From positions 3,461,474 to 3,525,473 of the forward strand of contig NZ_BMHD01000001.1 of NCBI RefSeq assembly GCF_014640535.1: DNA of 64,000 nucleotides. The letters are read 5' to 3'. Numbering within the stretch: position 1 is the stretch's first letter; each line of letters opens with the position of its first letter. The notes below the pieces were generated by a model that was not told the DNA's origin, did no database searches, and worked only from the letters and a program-made list of their open reading frames with translations. The stretch comes from Cnuibacter physcomitrellae. Its GTDB lineage: Bacteria; Actinomycetota; Actinomycetes; Actinomycetales; Microbacteriaceae. The translations under genes were made by a program, and so were the position numbers. This document shows, one piece after another, positions 8,880 to 19,256 of the stretch.

Positions 8880-8952
8880 TGACCCCAACGGGATTCGAAC
8901 CCGTGCTACCGCCGTGAAAGGGCGGCGTCCTAGGCCGCTAAACGATGGGGCC
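8880..8952 (-). tRNA. tRNA-Glu (TTC)
   Basis: A 73-base cloverleaf: acceptor GGCCCCA pairs with TGGGGTC, the anticodon stem CCGCC/GGCGG closes loop CTTTCAC giving TTC, and the T-arm is CGGGTTCGAATCCCG. It is first in the minus-strand cluster, just after a good promoter. Confidence 0.97.
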
Positions 8953-8970
8953 GTTCGCGACAACTCGACG

Positions 8971-9000
8971 AGTATGCCACATCGTCCGCCGCACTTCCAA
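8971..9000 (-). promoter_or_regulatory. promoter of the tRNA Glu-Asp-Phe cluster
   Basis: On the minus strand TTGGAA (8995-9000) and CATACT (8971-8976) are 18 bases apart; transcription would start about 10 bases before tRNA-Glu. Both hexamers are close to consensus for this GC content. Confidence 0.7.
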
Positions 9001-9158
9001 TCGAGGCCGCTCGGCCGCACCTCGACCAGGGCCGGCGACCCTCCTGCGGGTGCGGTCAGTTGCCGCCGACACCGCGTGGGCGACCGGGGATCCGGGGTCT
9101 CACCTGTTTGGATGCCGGTGTGCAGTGTGACGGAAGTGAACGATCGAGGCGACGTCGA

Positions 9159-10382
9159 GTGCCGCTGAGACGAGCGCTCCTGGGTGCCCTCGCCACGGCC
9201 GCCCTGGTGGTCGCGGGTGCGGTCGCGCTCCCCGGCGCCGCCTGGGCGGACGACTACCCCACGTGGGACGACGTCAAGAACGCGCAGGCCGACGAGCAGG
9301 CCAAGCAGGCCGAGGTCACGCGCATCCAGGGTCTGCTCGACGGGATGCGGGCCGAGGTCGCCGCCGCGCAGGCGCTGTCGCAGCAGCGCGGCGAGGAGTA
9401 CAACCGGGCTCAGGCCGCCTTCGACACCGCCGCCTACAAGGCCGACGAGCTCGAGACGCAGGCCGCTGAGGCGCAGCAGCGCGCCGATGCGTCGAACCGG
9501 CAGGCGGGACAGCTGGCCGCCCAGCTCGGGCGGGCGGGCAACAGCGACCTCACCGTCTCCCTCCTCGCGGGTGGCGGCGCGTCCGGGTCCGGCGATCTGC
9601 TCTACCAGCTCGGCACGATGTCGATGCTCACGTCGAAGACGTCGCAGATCTACGCGCAGGCGGAGCAGGACAGCAACACCGCGGCCGCGCTCTCGGCGCA
9701 GGCCGAGATCGCCCGCGCCGAGCTCGAGGCGCTCGCGGCCGAGGCCCAGCGGCTGCGCGACGAGGCGGTGAGCGCGCAGCAGGCCGCCGAGTCCGCCCTC
9801 GCAGAGCAGCAGAACCACGAGGTCGAGCTGCAGACGCAGCTCCAGGTCCTGACGGAGAACCGCCAGGCGACCGAGGCCGACTACCAGAAGGGCGTCGAGG
9901 CGCGAGCCGAGGCAGCGCGTCAGGCGATGCTCGCCGGCCTGCCCACGCTTCCCTTCATCGCGGCGAGCGGATGGGCCAGCCCGTTCCCGGGCGGCTACTC
10001 GTCCGACGAGTACGGGATGCGCGTCAACCCCGTCTCGGGCGCGTACCTCATGCACTCGGGCATCGACCTGGTGGTGAGCGGCGGATCCTGCGGCGTGCCC
10101 GTCTACGCGGCGGCCGAGGGGATCGTCGAGTACGCCGGCTGGAACGGCGGCTACGGCAACTTCGTCGAGATCGACCACGGCGGCGGCATCTCCACCGGCT
10201 ACGGGCACAACACGAGGCTCCTGGTCGGGGTCGGCGCCTACGTCCAGCCCGGCCAGCCGATCGCGCTCGCGGGCACCACGGGCAACTCCACCGGATGCCA
10301 CGTGCACTACGAGGTGCGCCAGAACGGCTCCGGGATCAACCCGCGTCCCTTCATGCAGGCAGTAGGAATCGAGTTCGGATGA
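9159..10382 (+). CDS. secreted coiled-coil M23 peptidoglycan endopeptidase (first of tandem pair)
   Basis: A 407-aa exported protein. The signal peptide ends near AWA/DD (residue 30), followed by ~210 residues of Ala/Glu/Gln-rich heptad coiled coil starting YPTWDDVKNAQADEQAKQAEV. The C-terminal LytM/M23 domain has zinc ligands His299 and Asp303 (HSGID) and the HVH pair at 381/383, so it should be catalytically active. The build resembles RipA/EnvC-type cell-separation factors. GTG 9159 is chosen because it begins the signal peptide directly; upstream codons read through poor sequence. Its TGA overlaps the ATG of its paralogue. Confidence 0.88.
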   Translation: MPLRRALLGALATAALVVAGAVALPGAAWADDYPTWDDVKNAQADEQAKQAEVTRIQGLLDGMRAEVAAAQALSQQRGEEYNRAQAAFDTAAYKADELETQAAEAQQRADASNRQAGQLAAQLGRAGNSDLTVSLLAGGGASGSGDLLYQLGTMSMLTSKTSQIYAQAEQDSNTAAALSAQAEIARAELEALAAEAQRLRDEAVSAQQAAESALAEQQNHEVELQTQLQVLTENRQATEADYQKGVEARAEAARQAMLAGLPTLPFIAASGWASPFPGGYSSDEYGMRVNPVSGAYLMHSGIDLVVSGGSCGVPVYAAAEGIVEYAGWNGGYGNFVEIDHGGGISTGYGHNTRLLVGVGAYVQPGQPIALAGTTGNSTGCHVHYEVRQNGSGINPRPFMQAVGIEFG

Positions 10383-11722
10383 CGATCACATCCCCACCCC
10401 CTCCGTCCCCGGTCCGCTCCGGGTCGCGTTCCGGTCGCTCGCGGTCCGCAGGACTCCCGCTCGGGCGCTTCCTCGCCGGCATGGTGCTGGCCGCGTCGAT
10501 CGTGGCGGTCGACGTGCTCCGCGGCGAGACCGGTGCGCGGGCCGTCGACTACCCGTCCTGGGAGGACGTGCTCGCCGCGCGCGGCAACGAGGCCGCCAAG
10601 AGCGCGGAGGTCACACGCATCCAGGGCCTCATCGCCCAGCTGCAGGACGAGGTCGCCGCCGCCCAGGCGCTGGCCATCCAGCGTGCGGACGAGTACTCGG
10701 CGGCACAGGACGCGTACGACACCGGGGTGTTCCGGGCAGGGGAGCTCTCCACCCAGGCCGAGGAGGCGCGTGCCACGGCGGAGGCGTCGAACCGCCAGGC
10801 GGGTCTGCTCATCTCGCAGTTCGTCCGCACCGGCGGAGGCGACATCACCGTCAACCTCCTGGTCTCAGGCGAGCAGTCGAGCGACATGCTGTACCAGCTG
10901 GGCGCCATGAGCCAGCTGTCGCAGAAGACCATCCGGCTCCACGAGGTGGCGGAGCAGGACCGCAACACGGCGGATGCGCTGACCGCTCAGGCGGACATCG
11001 CCGCCTCCGAGCTCGACGGCCTGCGGATCGCCGCCGAGGCCGCGTTCGTCGTCGCGCAGGAGGCGCAGGCCGCCTCCGAGGCGGCGCTCGCCGAGCAGGA
11101 GTCCCAGCGGATCGTGCTCGAGGAGCAGCTCAAGGCGCTCACCGACGCGACGGCGAAGACCGAGGCGGAGTACCAGGCCGGAGTCGAGGAGCGTCGGCGA
11201 CAGGAGGAGGCCGCCCGCGCCGCGGCTGCGGCGGCGGCCGCCGCAGCCGCGGTCGCCGCGGGCAGCCCGTCCGGGGGAGGCGGCTCCTACGCCGTCGGGC
11301 CCGGCGGACAGGGCTGGTCGAACCCGTTCCCGGGATCCCGGGTGTCGGACGAGTGGGGCCAGCGGTTCCACCCCATCGACCACGTGTGGCGGCTGCACGC
11401 GGGCATCGACCTGGTCTACAGCGGCGGCACCTGCGGGCGGACCGTGTACGCCGCCTCGGCGGGCACCGTCACCCAGGCCAGCTACAACGGCGGGCTCGGC
11501 AACTCGGTCACGATCAACCACGGCAACGGCTGGACCACCGTGTACGGCCACAACTCGAGTCTCATCGTCGGCCGTGGAGCCACCGTCTCGGAGGGTCAGC
11601 CCATCGCCTACGCCGGCACCACCGGCGCCTCCACCGGCTGCCACGTCCACTTCGAGACCCGCACCAACGGCACCTCCCAGAACCCCCGCTCCCTCCTGGG
11701 CCCCCTAGGCGTCTCCTTCTAG
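10379..11722 (+). CDS. secreted coiled-coil M23 peptidoglycan endopeptidase (second of tandem pair)
   Basis: A 447-aa paralogue of the preceding gene, joined by an ATGA overlap. A Ser/Arg-rich N-terminus precedes one hydrophobic segment (residues ~28-50), then YPSWEDVLAARGNEAAKSAEV begins a coiled coil parallel to that of the first copy. An uninterrupted alanine tract (near residues 280-295) and a Gly/Ser linker lead to the M23 domain with His340/Asp344 (HAGID) and HVH at 422/424, all ligands present. The longer N-terminus suggests a membrane-anchored rather than released form; that is inference. Confidence 0.88.
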   Translation: MTITSPPPPSPVRSGSRSGRSRSAGLPLGRFLAGMVLAASIVAVDVLRGETGARAVDYPSWEDVLAARGNEAAKSAEVTRIQGLIAQLQDEVAAAQALAIQRADEYSAAQDAYDTGVFRAGELSTQAEEARATAEASNRQAGLLISQFVRTGGGDITVNLLVSGEQSSDMLYQLGAMSQLSQKTIRLHEVAEQDRNTADALTAQADIAASELDGLRIAAEAAFVVAQEAQAASEAALAEQESQRIVLEEQLKALTDATAKTEAEYQAGVEERRRQEEAARAAAAAAAAAAAVAAGSPSGGGGSYAVGPGGQGWSNPFPGSRVSDEWGQRFHPIDHVWRLHAGIDLVYSGGTCGRTVYAASAGTVTQASYNGGLGNSVTINHGNGWTTVYGHNSSLIVGRGATVSEGQPIAYAGTTGASTGCHVHFETRTNGTSQNPRSLLGPLGVSF

Positions 11723-11750
11723 CCCCGCGCCGTCCCCCCGTCCGCCCTCG

Positions 11751-11820
11751 CGTTTCGCCACACTCAGGTGGTTTCGCCACACCGATCGACGTGGCGAAAC
11801 CACCTGAGCGTGGCGAAACG
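11751..11820. repeat. 70-bp palindromic element, copy A
   Basis: Two 30-base arms (CGTTTCGCCACACTCAGGTG..., ending at 11780, and its complement from 11791) flank a 10-base loop ACCGATCGAC; the single arm difference is a G-T type pair. It fills the gap between the M23 gene and the convergent DUF559-like gene, touching the latter's stop codon, so it may act as a two-way terminator. Confidence 0.85.
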
Positions 11821-12744
11821 TCATGAGGCGATGGGCAGGCCCGCGGCGCGGAGGATCCGTGCAAGCTCCCGGGGGCGGCATGCCTCGTACCAGCCCCACC
11901 GCGCCACGTTGACGCCGGTCGCCCGCACCGCATCCTCGCGACGCTTCTCCTCCCACAGCACATCACCGGCGGAGCGATCCCGGGTGAAGCCCTCGTACTC
12001 GTACTTTGCCCTGCCGTCGCACTCCCCGACGAGCCGCGCCCGCTCCCACCAGAAGTCGCCGCGGAAGGTGCGGCCACGTGCATCGACGCCAGCCTTCTGC
12101 AGGTCGTCAGGTGGTGCCCCGAGGTCGATCAGCGTGCCCCTGCTGATCGACTCGAGGAGCGACTCCGAGCGTGCGTCAGCGTGGTCCAGCGTGCGACGCG
12201 CGCGACGCGCTCCGCGGGAGGAGGCGAAGGCCCGGAGGCGGTCGTCGAGATCCGCCGGTGTCACAACGCGCAAGCGGAGCGCGTGGTCGACGACACCCAG
12301 GCCTTCACCGAACGGCAGTCTTCGAGCGAGGTCGACGACGGTCTGAGCGGCAGTCGTTACGACGAGGCCGCGATGAACCTCAGTCTCCCGAGGCGCCCTC
12401 GAGGCCCTCTTGACTAGCTCACCGCGCGATCGGCCCCCCTCATCCGTGGAGGCGAGGACCGTGATGCTCTCGAGACGACTCGGCACGAGCGGCAGGCCCC
12501 AGATGACCGCTGCGGACTCGTCGCAGAACGTGTATCCGTCACCTCTCGAACGCCGGAGCGACTCGAGTCGCAAGAGATGACGGTCTTCTCGGCTCGCCGC
12601 ATCCCAGACCGAGCTCTCGAGGTACACGCCCCGCCAGAGGCGCACCCTCTCGCCCGATGCGACGGAGCCCTCCAGCTCGTACCGGCGGCCGGCCCTGCTC
12701 TCGGAGGCGAAGGTCACGAATCCGGAGTCGCTGAGGAGTTCCAT
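11821..12744 (-). CDS. DUF559-like / AbiEi-antitoxin-like protein
   Basis: A 307-aa protein of a type very common in Microbacteriaceae. The N-terminal third (ERVRLWRGVYLES ... VIWGLPLVPSRLESITVL) resembles the AbiEi-type antitoxin domain. The C-terminal part has SESLLESI followed by RGDFWWERARLVGECDGRAKYE, a D...E.DG..K arrangement like the PD-(D/E)XK core of DUF559/Vsr-like nucleases. No toxin partner is adjacent, so a working toxin-antitoxin system is not supported. Activity as a nuclease is inferred from motif spacing only. Confidence 0.7.
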   Translation of the reverse strand: MELLSDSGFVTFASESRAGRRYELEGSVASGERVRLWRGVYLESSVWDAASREDRHLLRLESLRRSRGDGYTFCDESAAVIWGLPLVPSRLESITVLASTDEGGRSRGELVKRASRAPRETEVHRGLVVTTAAQTVVDLARRLPFGEGLGVVDHALRLRVVTPADLDDRLRAFASSRGARRARRTLDHADARSESLLESISRGTLIDLGAPPDDLQKAGVDARGRTFRGDFWWERARLVGECDGRAKYEYEGFTRDRSAGDVLWEEKRREDAVRATGVNVARWGWYEACRPRELARILRAAGLPIAS

Positions 12745-12856
12745 GCCCTGAGGTTCGCAGCACGATCACCGGCTCGGTCGACGCGCAGGGAAGGCGTGGA
12801 CAGAGCTCCTCGTGCATCCATCTGTGCAATTCCCGCGCTTCACCACACGCCGGACC

Positions 12857-12926
12857 CGTTTCGCCACACTCAGGTGGTTTCGCCACACCGATCGAGGAGG
12901 CGAAACCACCTGAGTGTGGCGAAACG
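12857..12926. repeat. 70-bp palindromic element, copy B
   Basis: Same element as at 11751-11820, with arms beginning CGTTTCGCCACACTCAGGTG and the shared loop region CACACCGATCGA. The outer arms pair fully (CACACTCAGG with CCTGAGTGTG). It ends 10 bases past the stop of hpt, in terminator position for that minus-strand gene. Confidence 0.85.
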
Positions 12927-12936
12927 CGCCCGGCCG

Positions 12937-13488
12937 CTAGGAGTAGACGTGGGGGGCGAGGATGCCGATGCTGCGGAGGTTGCGGTAGCGCTCGGCGTAG
13001 TCGAGGCCGTAGCCGACGACGAAGGCGTTCGGGATGTCGAAGCCCACGTAGCGGACGTCGACCTCGACCTTGAGAGCCTCGGGCTTGCGGAGGAGGGTGC
13101 AGATCTCGACCGACTCGGGCCCGCGGGAGCGGAGGTTCGCCTGCAGCCACGAGAGCGTGAGCCCCGAGTCGATGATGTCCTCGACGATGAGCACCTTGCG
13201 GCCGGAGAGGTCGGTGTCGAGGTCCTTGAGGATGCGGACCACGCCACTCGACTGCGTCCCGGACCCGTAGGAGGAGACCGCCATCCAGTCCATCGTGATG
13301 TGCATCTTCAGCTCGCGGGCCAGATCGGCCATCACCATCACGGCGCCCTTGAGGACGCCGACGATGAGGAGGTCCTCACCCGCGTAGTCCGCCTCGATCT
13401 GGCGGGCCAGCTCGGCGATCTTCGCGTGGATCTGCTCCTGGGTGAACAGGACCTCCGTGATGTCGTCCTCGACGTCGGCGATGTCCAT
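12937..13488 (-). CDS. hpt: hypoxanthine phosphoribosyltransferase
   Basis: A 183-aa purine salvage enzyme making IMP (and usually GMP) from hypoxanthine/guanine and PRPP in the cytoplasm. The PRPP-binding motif [14 protein letters not shown] and the N-terminal [13 protein letters not shown] loop are intact, and the length is normal. GGGAG lies just upstream of ATG 13488. It follows tilS by 32 bases on the same strand, a pairing conserved across actinobacteria and Firmicutes, so co-transcription is likely. Confidence 0.95.
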   Translation of the reverse strand: MDIADVEDDITEVLFTQEQIHAKIAELARQIEADYAGEDLLIVGVLKGAVMVMADLARELKMHITMDWMAVSSYGSGTQSSGVVRILKDLDTDLSGRKVLIVEDIIDSGLTLSWLQANLRSRGPESVEICTLLRKPEALKVEVDVRYVGFDIPNAFVVGYGLDYAERYRNLRSIGILAPHVYS

Positions 13489-13520
13489 GTGCTCCCTCTG
13501 CTGCTCGACCTGCGGATGCC

Positions 13521-14588
13521 TCAGGCGGCCCGCTCGAACACGAGGAGGCGCCCTCGTCGGACCACTCTAATCCCTGGCAGGTCGACGCCCTTCTGGCCGT
13601 GCCAGTCGGTGACGAGGGAGGCCGCCGCGAGGGTCTGCGCGCGACTGAGCGAGACGCCGAACTCGCTCTCGACGACGTAGCGGATCACGCGGTGCCGGAG
13701 CGCGGGCGGGTTCGCCTCGAGCGCGCCCGCCGAGATCCCGATGCCCGCCTCGACGTGCTCGACGAGGTCCTCGATCGTCTCGACCGCCATGTCGTGGAGG
13801 GCGTCGTCGTCCTCGCGCAGCTGCGTGGCCGTCCGCGCGAGCGCCTCGGCCACGCCCGGGCCCAGCTTGCGCTCCAGGACGGGCAGCACCTCGTTCCGCA
13901 CGCGCACGCGGCTGAAGCGCGCCTCGTCGTTGTGCGGATCGCGCCACGGCTCGAGGCCGGAGTCCGCGCAGAACGCCGTCGTCGTGGCGCGCCGGATGCC
14001 GAGGAGCGGGCGGATGCGCGACCCGCTCTGCGGGGCCATGCCCGACAGGCTCCCCGCGCCGGCGCCGCGCGCCAGGCCGAGCAGCACCGTCTCGGCCTGG
14101 TCGTCGAGGGTGTGCCCGAGCAGCACCGCGCGGGCCCCGGTCTCGGCGAGCGCCGCGTCGATCGCGTCGTAGCGCGCGGCGCGCGCCGCGGCCTCGGGGC
14201 CGCCCGTCTCGGAGCCCGAGCCCGCCGCGACCTCGACCCGCCTCACCAGCACCGGCTCGAGACCCAGCTCGACCGCCTGCCGCGCGGCGCGCTCGGCGAC
14301 CGCGGCCGATCCGGGCTGCAGTCCGTGGTCCACGACGATCGCGCCGGCGGCGATCCCGGCCCTCGGCGCCTCGAAGGCGACGGCCGCCGCTAGGGCGAGG
14401 GAGTCGGGGCCGCCGCTGAGCGCCACCAGCACGTCGGCGGAGGCGGCGGAGTCGGTCGCGAAGCCGGCCGCGCGCATCCGTTCGAAGGACTCGCGCACCG
14501 CGCGCCGCACATCCGCGATCGGGGGCGTGAGCCGTGGGCGGCGCCCCGAGTCGTCGGCGCCCGGAGCCTCCTGCGGCGTGGAGGTCAT
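13521..14588 (-). CDS. tilS: tRNA(Ile)-lysidine synthase
   Basis: A 355-aa N-type ATP pyrophosphatase that converts C34 of the CAU-anticodon tRNA-Ile to lysidine. The P-loop [12 protein letters not shown] (SGGPDS at residues 58-63) is intact, as are [11 protein letters not shown] and [12 protein letters not shown]. The C-terminal part is shorter than in E. coli TilS, as usual in actinobacteria. It starts at ATG 14588, back to back with ppa, and the ~68-base gap must hold both promoters. Confidence 0.95.
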   Translation of the reverse strand: MTSTPQEAPGADDSGRRPRLTPPIADVRRAVRESFERMRAAGFATDSAASADVLVALSGGPDSLALAAAVAFEAPRAGIAAGAIVVDHGLQPGSAAVAERAARQAVELGLEPVLVRRVEVAAGSGSETGGPEAAARAARYDAIDAALAETGARAVLLGHTLDDQAETVLLGLARGAGAGSLSGMAPQSGSRIRPLLGIRRATTTAFCADSGLEPWRDPHNDEARFSRVRVRNEVLPVLERKLGPGVAEALARTATQLREDDDALHDMAVETIEDLVEHVEAGIGISAGALEANPPALRHRVIRYVVESEFGVSLSRAQTLAAASLVTDWHGQKGVDLPGIRVVRRGRLLVFERAA

Positions 14589-14656
14589 CCAGTAACGTTA
14601 TTGCAGTCGCCGGGCGGATGCTCGGCACCGTCTCGCCGAACAAGGAGCTGCTGCGC

Positions 14657-15151
14657 ATGGCCGATTACGACGTCGTCATCGAGATCCCGAAGGGGAGCCG
14701 GAACAAGTACGAGGTCGACCACGAGACCGGCCGCGTGTACCTCGACCGCGTGCTCTTCACGAGCTTCGTCTACCCCACCGACTACGGCTTCTTCGAGAAC
14801 ACCCTCGGCCTCGACGGCGACCCCGTCGACGCGCTGGTGCTGCTCGAGTACCCGGTGTTCCCGGGCGTCGGCGTCAAGGTCCGCCCGGTCGGCGTGCTCA
14901 ACATGAGCGACGAGGCCGGATCCGACGCGAAGGTCATCGCGGTGCCCTACAAGGATCCGCGTTGGCAGCACATCCAGGACCTGAACGACATCCCGGAGCA
15001 GACCCGCAAGGAGATCGAGCACTTCTTCACGCGGTACAAGGACCTCGAGCCGGGCAAGTTCGTCAACATCGAGGGCTGGGGCGACGCCGCCGAGGCCGAC
15101 GCGATCGTGCAGGCGGGCTTCGCGAAGCTCGCCGCCGAGGGCGGTCACTGA
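14657..15151 (+). CDS. ppa: inorganic pyrophosphatase
   Basis: A 164-aa family I soluble pyrophosphatase that hydrolyses PPi to two phosphates and drives biosynthesis forward. [20 protein letters not shown] and the metal-binding DGDPVDALV are intact, and the length matches bacterial homologues. AAGGAG lies about 10 bases before ATG 14657; the upstream frame to 14534 runs into tilS and is discarded. A strong hairpin follows the stop. Confidence 0.96.
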   Translation: MADYDVVIEIPKGSRNKYEVDHETGRVYLDRVLFTSFVYPTDYGFFENTLGLDGDPVDALVLLEYPVFPGVGVKVRPVGVLNMSDEAGSDAKVIAVPYKDPRWQHIQDLNDIPEQTRKEIEHFFTRYKDLEPGKFVNIEGWGDAAEADAIVQAGFAKLAAEGGH

Positions 15152-15162
15152 CCGCTCGCTCC

Positions 15163-15200
15163 CGAGGGCCCCGCATCCACGTTCGGATGCGGGGCCCTCG
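15163..15200 (+). terminator. terminator hairpin after ppa
   Basis: CGAGGGCCCCGCATCC (15163-15178) pairs perfectly with GGATGCGGGGCCCTCG (15185-15200) around a 6-base loop, 11 bases past the stop. There is no T-tract, as is common in high-GC actinobacteria. Confidence 0.8.
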
Positions 15201-15215
15201 TGCGTCCACCCCCCT

Positions 15216-15285
15216 TGTTTCGCCATACCCAGGTGGTTTCGCCACACCGATCGACCTGGCGAAACCACCTGGGTATGGCGAATCG
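15216..15285. repeat. 70-bp palindromic element, copy C
   Basis: Third copy of the element, diverged in the outer arms (CATACCCAGG pairing with CCTGGGTATG) while keeping the core CAGGTGGTTTCGCCAC-ACCGATCGA. Changes on one arm are matched on the other. It lies between the ppa terminator and ftsH. Confidence 0.82.
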
Positions 15286-15402
15286 GATGTGCGGGGCGGC
15301 GGGCTGGGGAAAGGGCAGGTTCGCCCCTAGGGAACATGGAGGCGGGGCTCAGACGGGGCGCGATAGCCTTGCAGGCACTACACCGGCCCGAAGCGAAGAG
15401 AC

Positions 15403-17415
<2,013 letters not shown>

Positions 17416-17424
17416 CCCGCAGCG

Positions 17425-18159
17425 GTGGGATCCGTCGACCGAGACCGGATCCGCGCCGCGGTCGGCGAGATCCTCGCCGCCATCGGCGAGGATCCGGCCA
17501 GGGAGGGTCTGCGCGACACCCCGCGCAGGGTCGCCGAGCTGTACGGTGAGCTCTTCGCCGGCGTCGGCGACGACCCCGCCGACGCGTTCGGTGGGGCCTT
17601 CGCGCTCCGCGACGGGGGATCGGATGCCGGAGCGGATCGGGCCGGATCAGGCGCCGCGAAGGTCGCCGGCCTCCCCGACGCGGATGCGGACGGCGACGCC
17701 GACGCGACCGCGGACGCTGCCGACGCGACCGCGGACGCTGCCGACGAGGCCGCGGACGCTGCCGACGAGGCCCTCGACCGGATCGGGTCGGTGGTCCTGA
17801 TGCGCGACCTCGCGTTCCGCTCGATCTGCGAGCACCACCTCCTGCCCTTCGAGGGTGTGGTGCACATCGCCTACGAACCGGATGCGGAGCTCGCCGGCCT
17901 CGGGAGGTTCGCCGCCGTCGTCGAGGTCGCGTCGTCGCGCCCGCAGCTCCAGGAGCGCCTCGGCGACGACATCGCCGATGCGGTCGAGCGCGGGCTCACG
18001 GCGAGGGGTGTCCTCGTCGTCATCGAGGCTCGCCACGGATGCGTCACCGCACGCGGACCGCGACAGACGGCGAGCACCACGGTCACCCTGTCCGCCCGCG
18101 GGTCGCTCGCCGACCCCGCGGCTCGCGCCGAGGTGATGGCCCTGGTGGCCCGCTCATGA
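17425..18159 (+). CDS. folE: GTP cyclohydrolase I with low-complexity insertion
   Basis: A 244-aa enzyme making dihydroneopterin triphosphate from GTP, the first step of folate synthesis. Zinc and catalytic residues are present: Cys135 and His137/138 in CEHHLLPF, and Cys206 in HGCVTARG. Residues ~62-116, between the N-terminal helices (EDPAREGLRDTPRRVAELY) and the catalytic domain, are an Ala/Asp-rich stretch absent from typical FolE and built from 21-bp DNA repeats. The GTG start follows ftsH by 9 bases, and the stop overlaps folP as ATGA. Confidence 0.93.
   Translation: MGSVDRDRIRAAVGEILAAIGEDPAREGLRDTPRRVAELYGELFAGVGDDPADAFGGAFALRDGGSDAGADRAGSGAAKVAGLPDADADGDADATADAADATADAADEAADAADEALDRIGSVVLMRDLAFRSICEHHLLPFEGVVHIAYEPDAELAGLGRFAAVVEVASSRPQLQERLGDDIADAVERGLTARGVLVVIEARHGCVTARGPRQTASTTVTLSARGSLADPAARAEVMALVARS
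17704..17775 (+). repeat. 21-bp tandem repeat inside folE
   Basis: Units GCGACCGCGGACGCTGCCGA(C) run 17704-17724, 17725-17745 and (GAGGCC variant) 17746-17766, then a partial copy. Each encodes ATADAAD or EAADAAD, and because the unit is a multiple of three the frame is kept whatever the copy number. Confidence 0.9.
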
Positions 18160-19256
18160 GCGTCGACGGCCACGGCGGCGCGGGCGACGCCGGGGGCTCC
18201 TCGGCGCGCACCCCCGCGCTCGACGCGCTGGACGGCCGCGGGCGGACGCTTGTCATGGGCATCCTCAACGTGACGCCCGACTCGTTCAGCGACGGCGGGG
18301 AGTGGTACGACCGCGATGACGCCGTGCGCCACGGGCTCGACATGGTCGCGCAGGGCGCCGACATCGTCGACGTCGGCGGCGAGTCGACGCGCCCCGGTGC
18401 CCGTCGTGTCGATCCAGCGGTGGAGCGCCGTCGGGTGATCCCGGTGGTCCAGGCCCTCGCGGCCGATGGCGTGGCGGTGAGCGTCGACACGATGAACGCG
18501 TCGACCGCGGCCGCGGCGATCGAGGCGGGCGCGGTCCTCGTCAACGACGTGTCGGGCGGTCTCGCCGACCCCGCGATGGATGCGCTGGTCGCCGAGTCGG
18601 GCATCCGCTTCGTCGTGATGCACTGGCGAGCCCACAGCGACGTGATGACGCAGCACGCGAGGTACGGCGACGTCGTAGCCGAGGTGTCGGATGCGCTGAG
18701 ACGTCGCATGGACGGCCTGATCTCCGCGGGTGTCGACTCCTCGCAGCTGATCGTCGATCCCGGCCTGGGGTTCGCGAAGGACGCCGACCACAACTGGCAG
18801 CTGCTCGCCCGCCTCGCCGACCTCCGCGCGCTCGGCGCCCCGGTGCTGGTGGGGGCGTCGCGCAAGCGGTTCCTCGGTGCGCTCGACGGCGCCGCGCCGG
18901 GCGACCGCGACGTCGCCTCGGCGGTCGTCGCCGCGTTCGCCGCGCGGGCCGGCGCATGGGCGGTGCGGGTGCACGACGTGCCCTCGACGCGATCGGCCCT
19001 GGCGGTGGAGGCCGCGCTCCGTGCGGCCGCCACTCCGGTGCGCCTGGTGTCCGAGGTCCGCGCCCGCCGACCCCTCGCCCAGCACCCCGAGGGCGTCGCG
19101 CGCGCCGCCGGCCGCGCGGCGCCGGGCCCCGTGCCCGATGCCGACCGCGGGCCCGCGTCCCCGAGCGCGGACACCCCGGGCCAACTCGACGCCGGCCCCG
19201 TGGCGCCGAGTCCCGCGCCCATGCCCGCAGACGACGGAAGGACCCTCGACGCATGA
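18156..19256 (+). CDS. folP: dihydropteroate synthase
   Basis: A 366-aa TIM-barrel enzyme joining pABA to 6-hydroxymethyl-dihydropterin pyrophosphate; the sulfonamide target. MGILNVTPDSFSDGG, DVGGESTRPGA, VNDVSGG and GASRKRFLG are all intact. The N-terminal ~20 residues and the Pro/Ala-rich ~60 residues at the C-terminus (after LRAAATPVRLVSE) exceed the usual ~280-residue core and look disordered. Overlaps with folE and folB (ATGA at both ends) point to translational coupling. Confidence 0.96.
   Translation: MSVDGHGGAGDAGGSSARTPALDALDGRGRTLVMGILNVTPDSFSDGGEWYDRDDAVRHGLDMVAQGADIVDVGGESTRPGARRVDPAVERRRVIPVVQALAADGVAVSVDTMNASTAAAAIEAGAVLVNDVSGGLADPAMDALVAESGIRFVVMHWRAHSDVMTQHARYGDVVAEVSDALRRRMDGLISAGVDSSQLIVDPGLGFAKDADHNWQLLARLADLRALGAPVLVGASRKRFLGALDGAAPGDRDVASAVVAAFAARAGAWAVRVHDVPSTRSALAVEAALRAAATPVRLVSEVRARRPLAQHPEGVARAAGRAAPGPVPDADRGPASPSADTPGQLDAGPVAPSPAPMPADDGRTLDA

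Noticed and set aside
11821-12744. A complete type IV toxin-antitoxin system
   Set aside because: The gene resembles AbiEi-like/DUF559 proteins, but no nucleotidyltransferase toxin is next to it; its neighbours are M23 peptidases and hpt.
11751-15285. A CRISPR array from the recurring GTTTCGCCACACTCAGGTGG-type sequences
   Set aside because: The copies are about 1.1 and 2.4 kb apart, are self-complementary inverted repeats, and have no spacers or cas genes.
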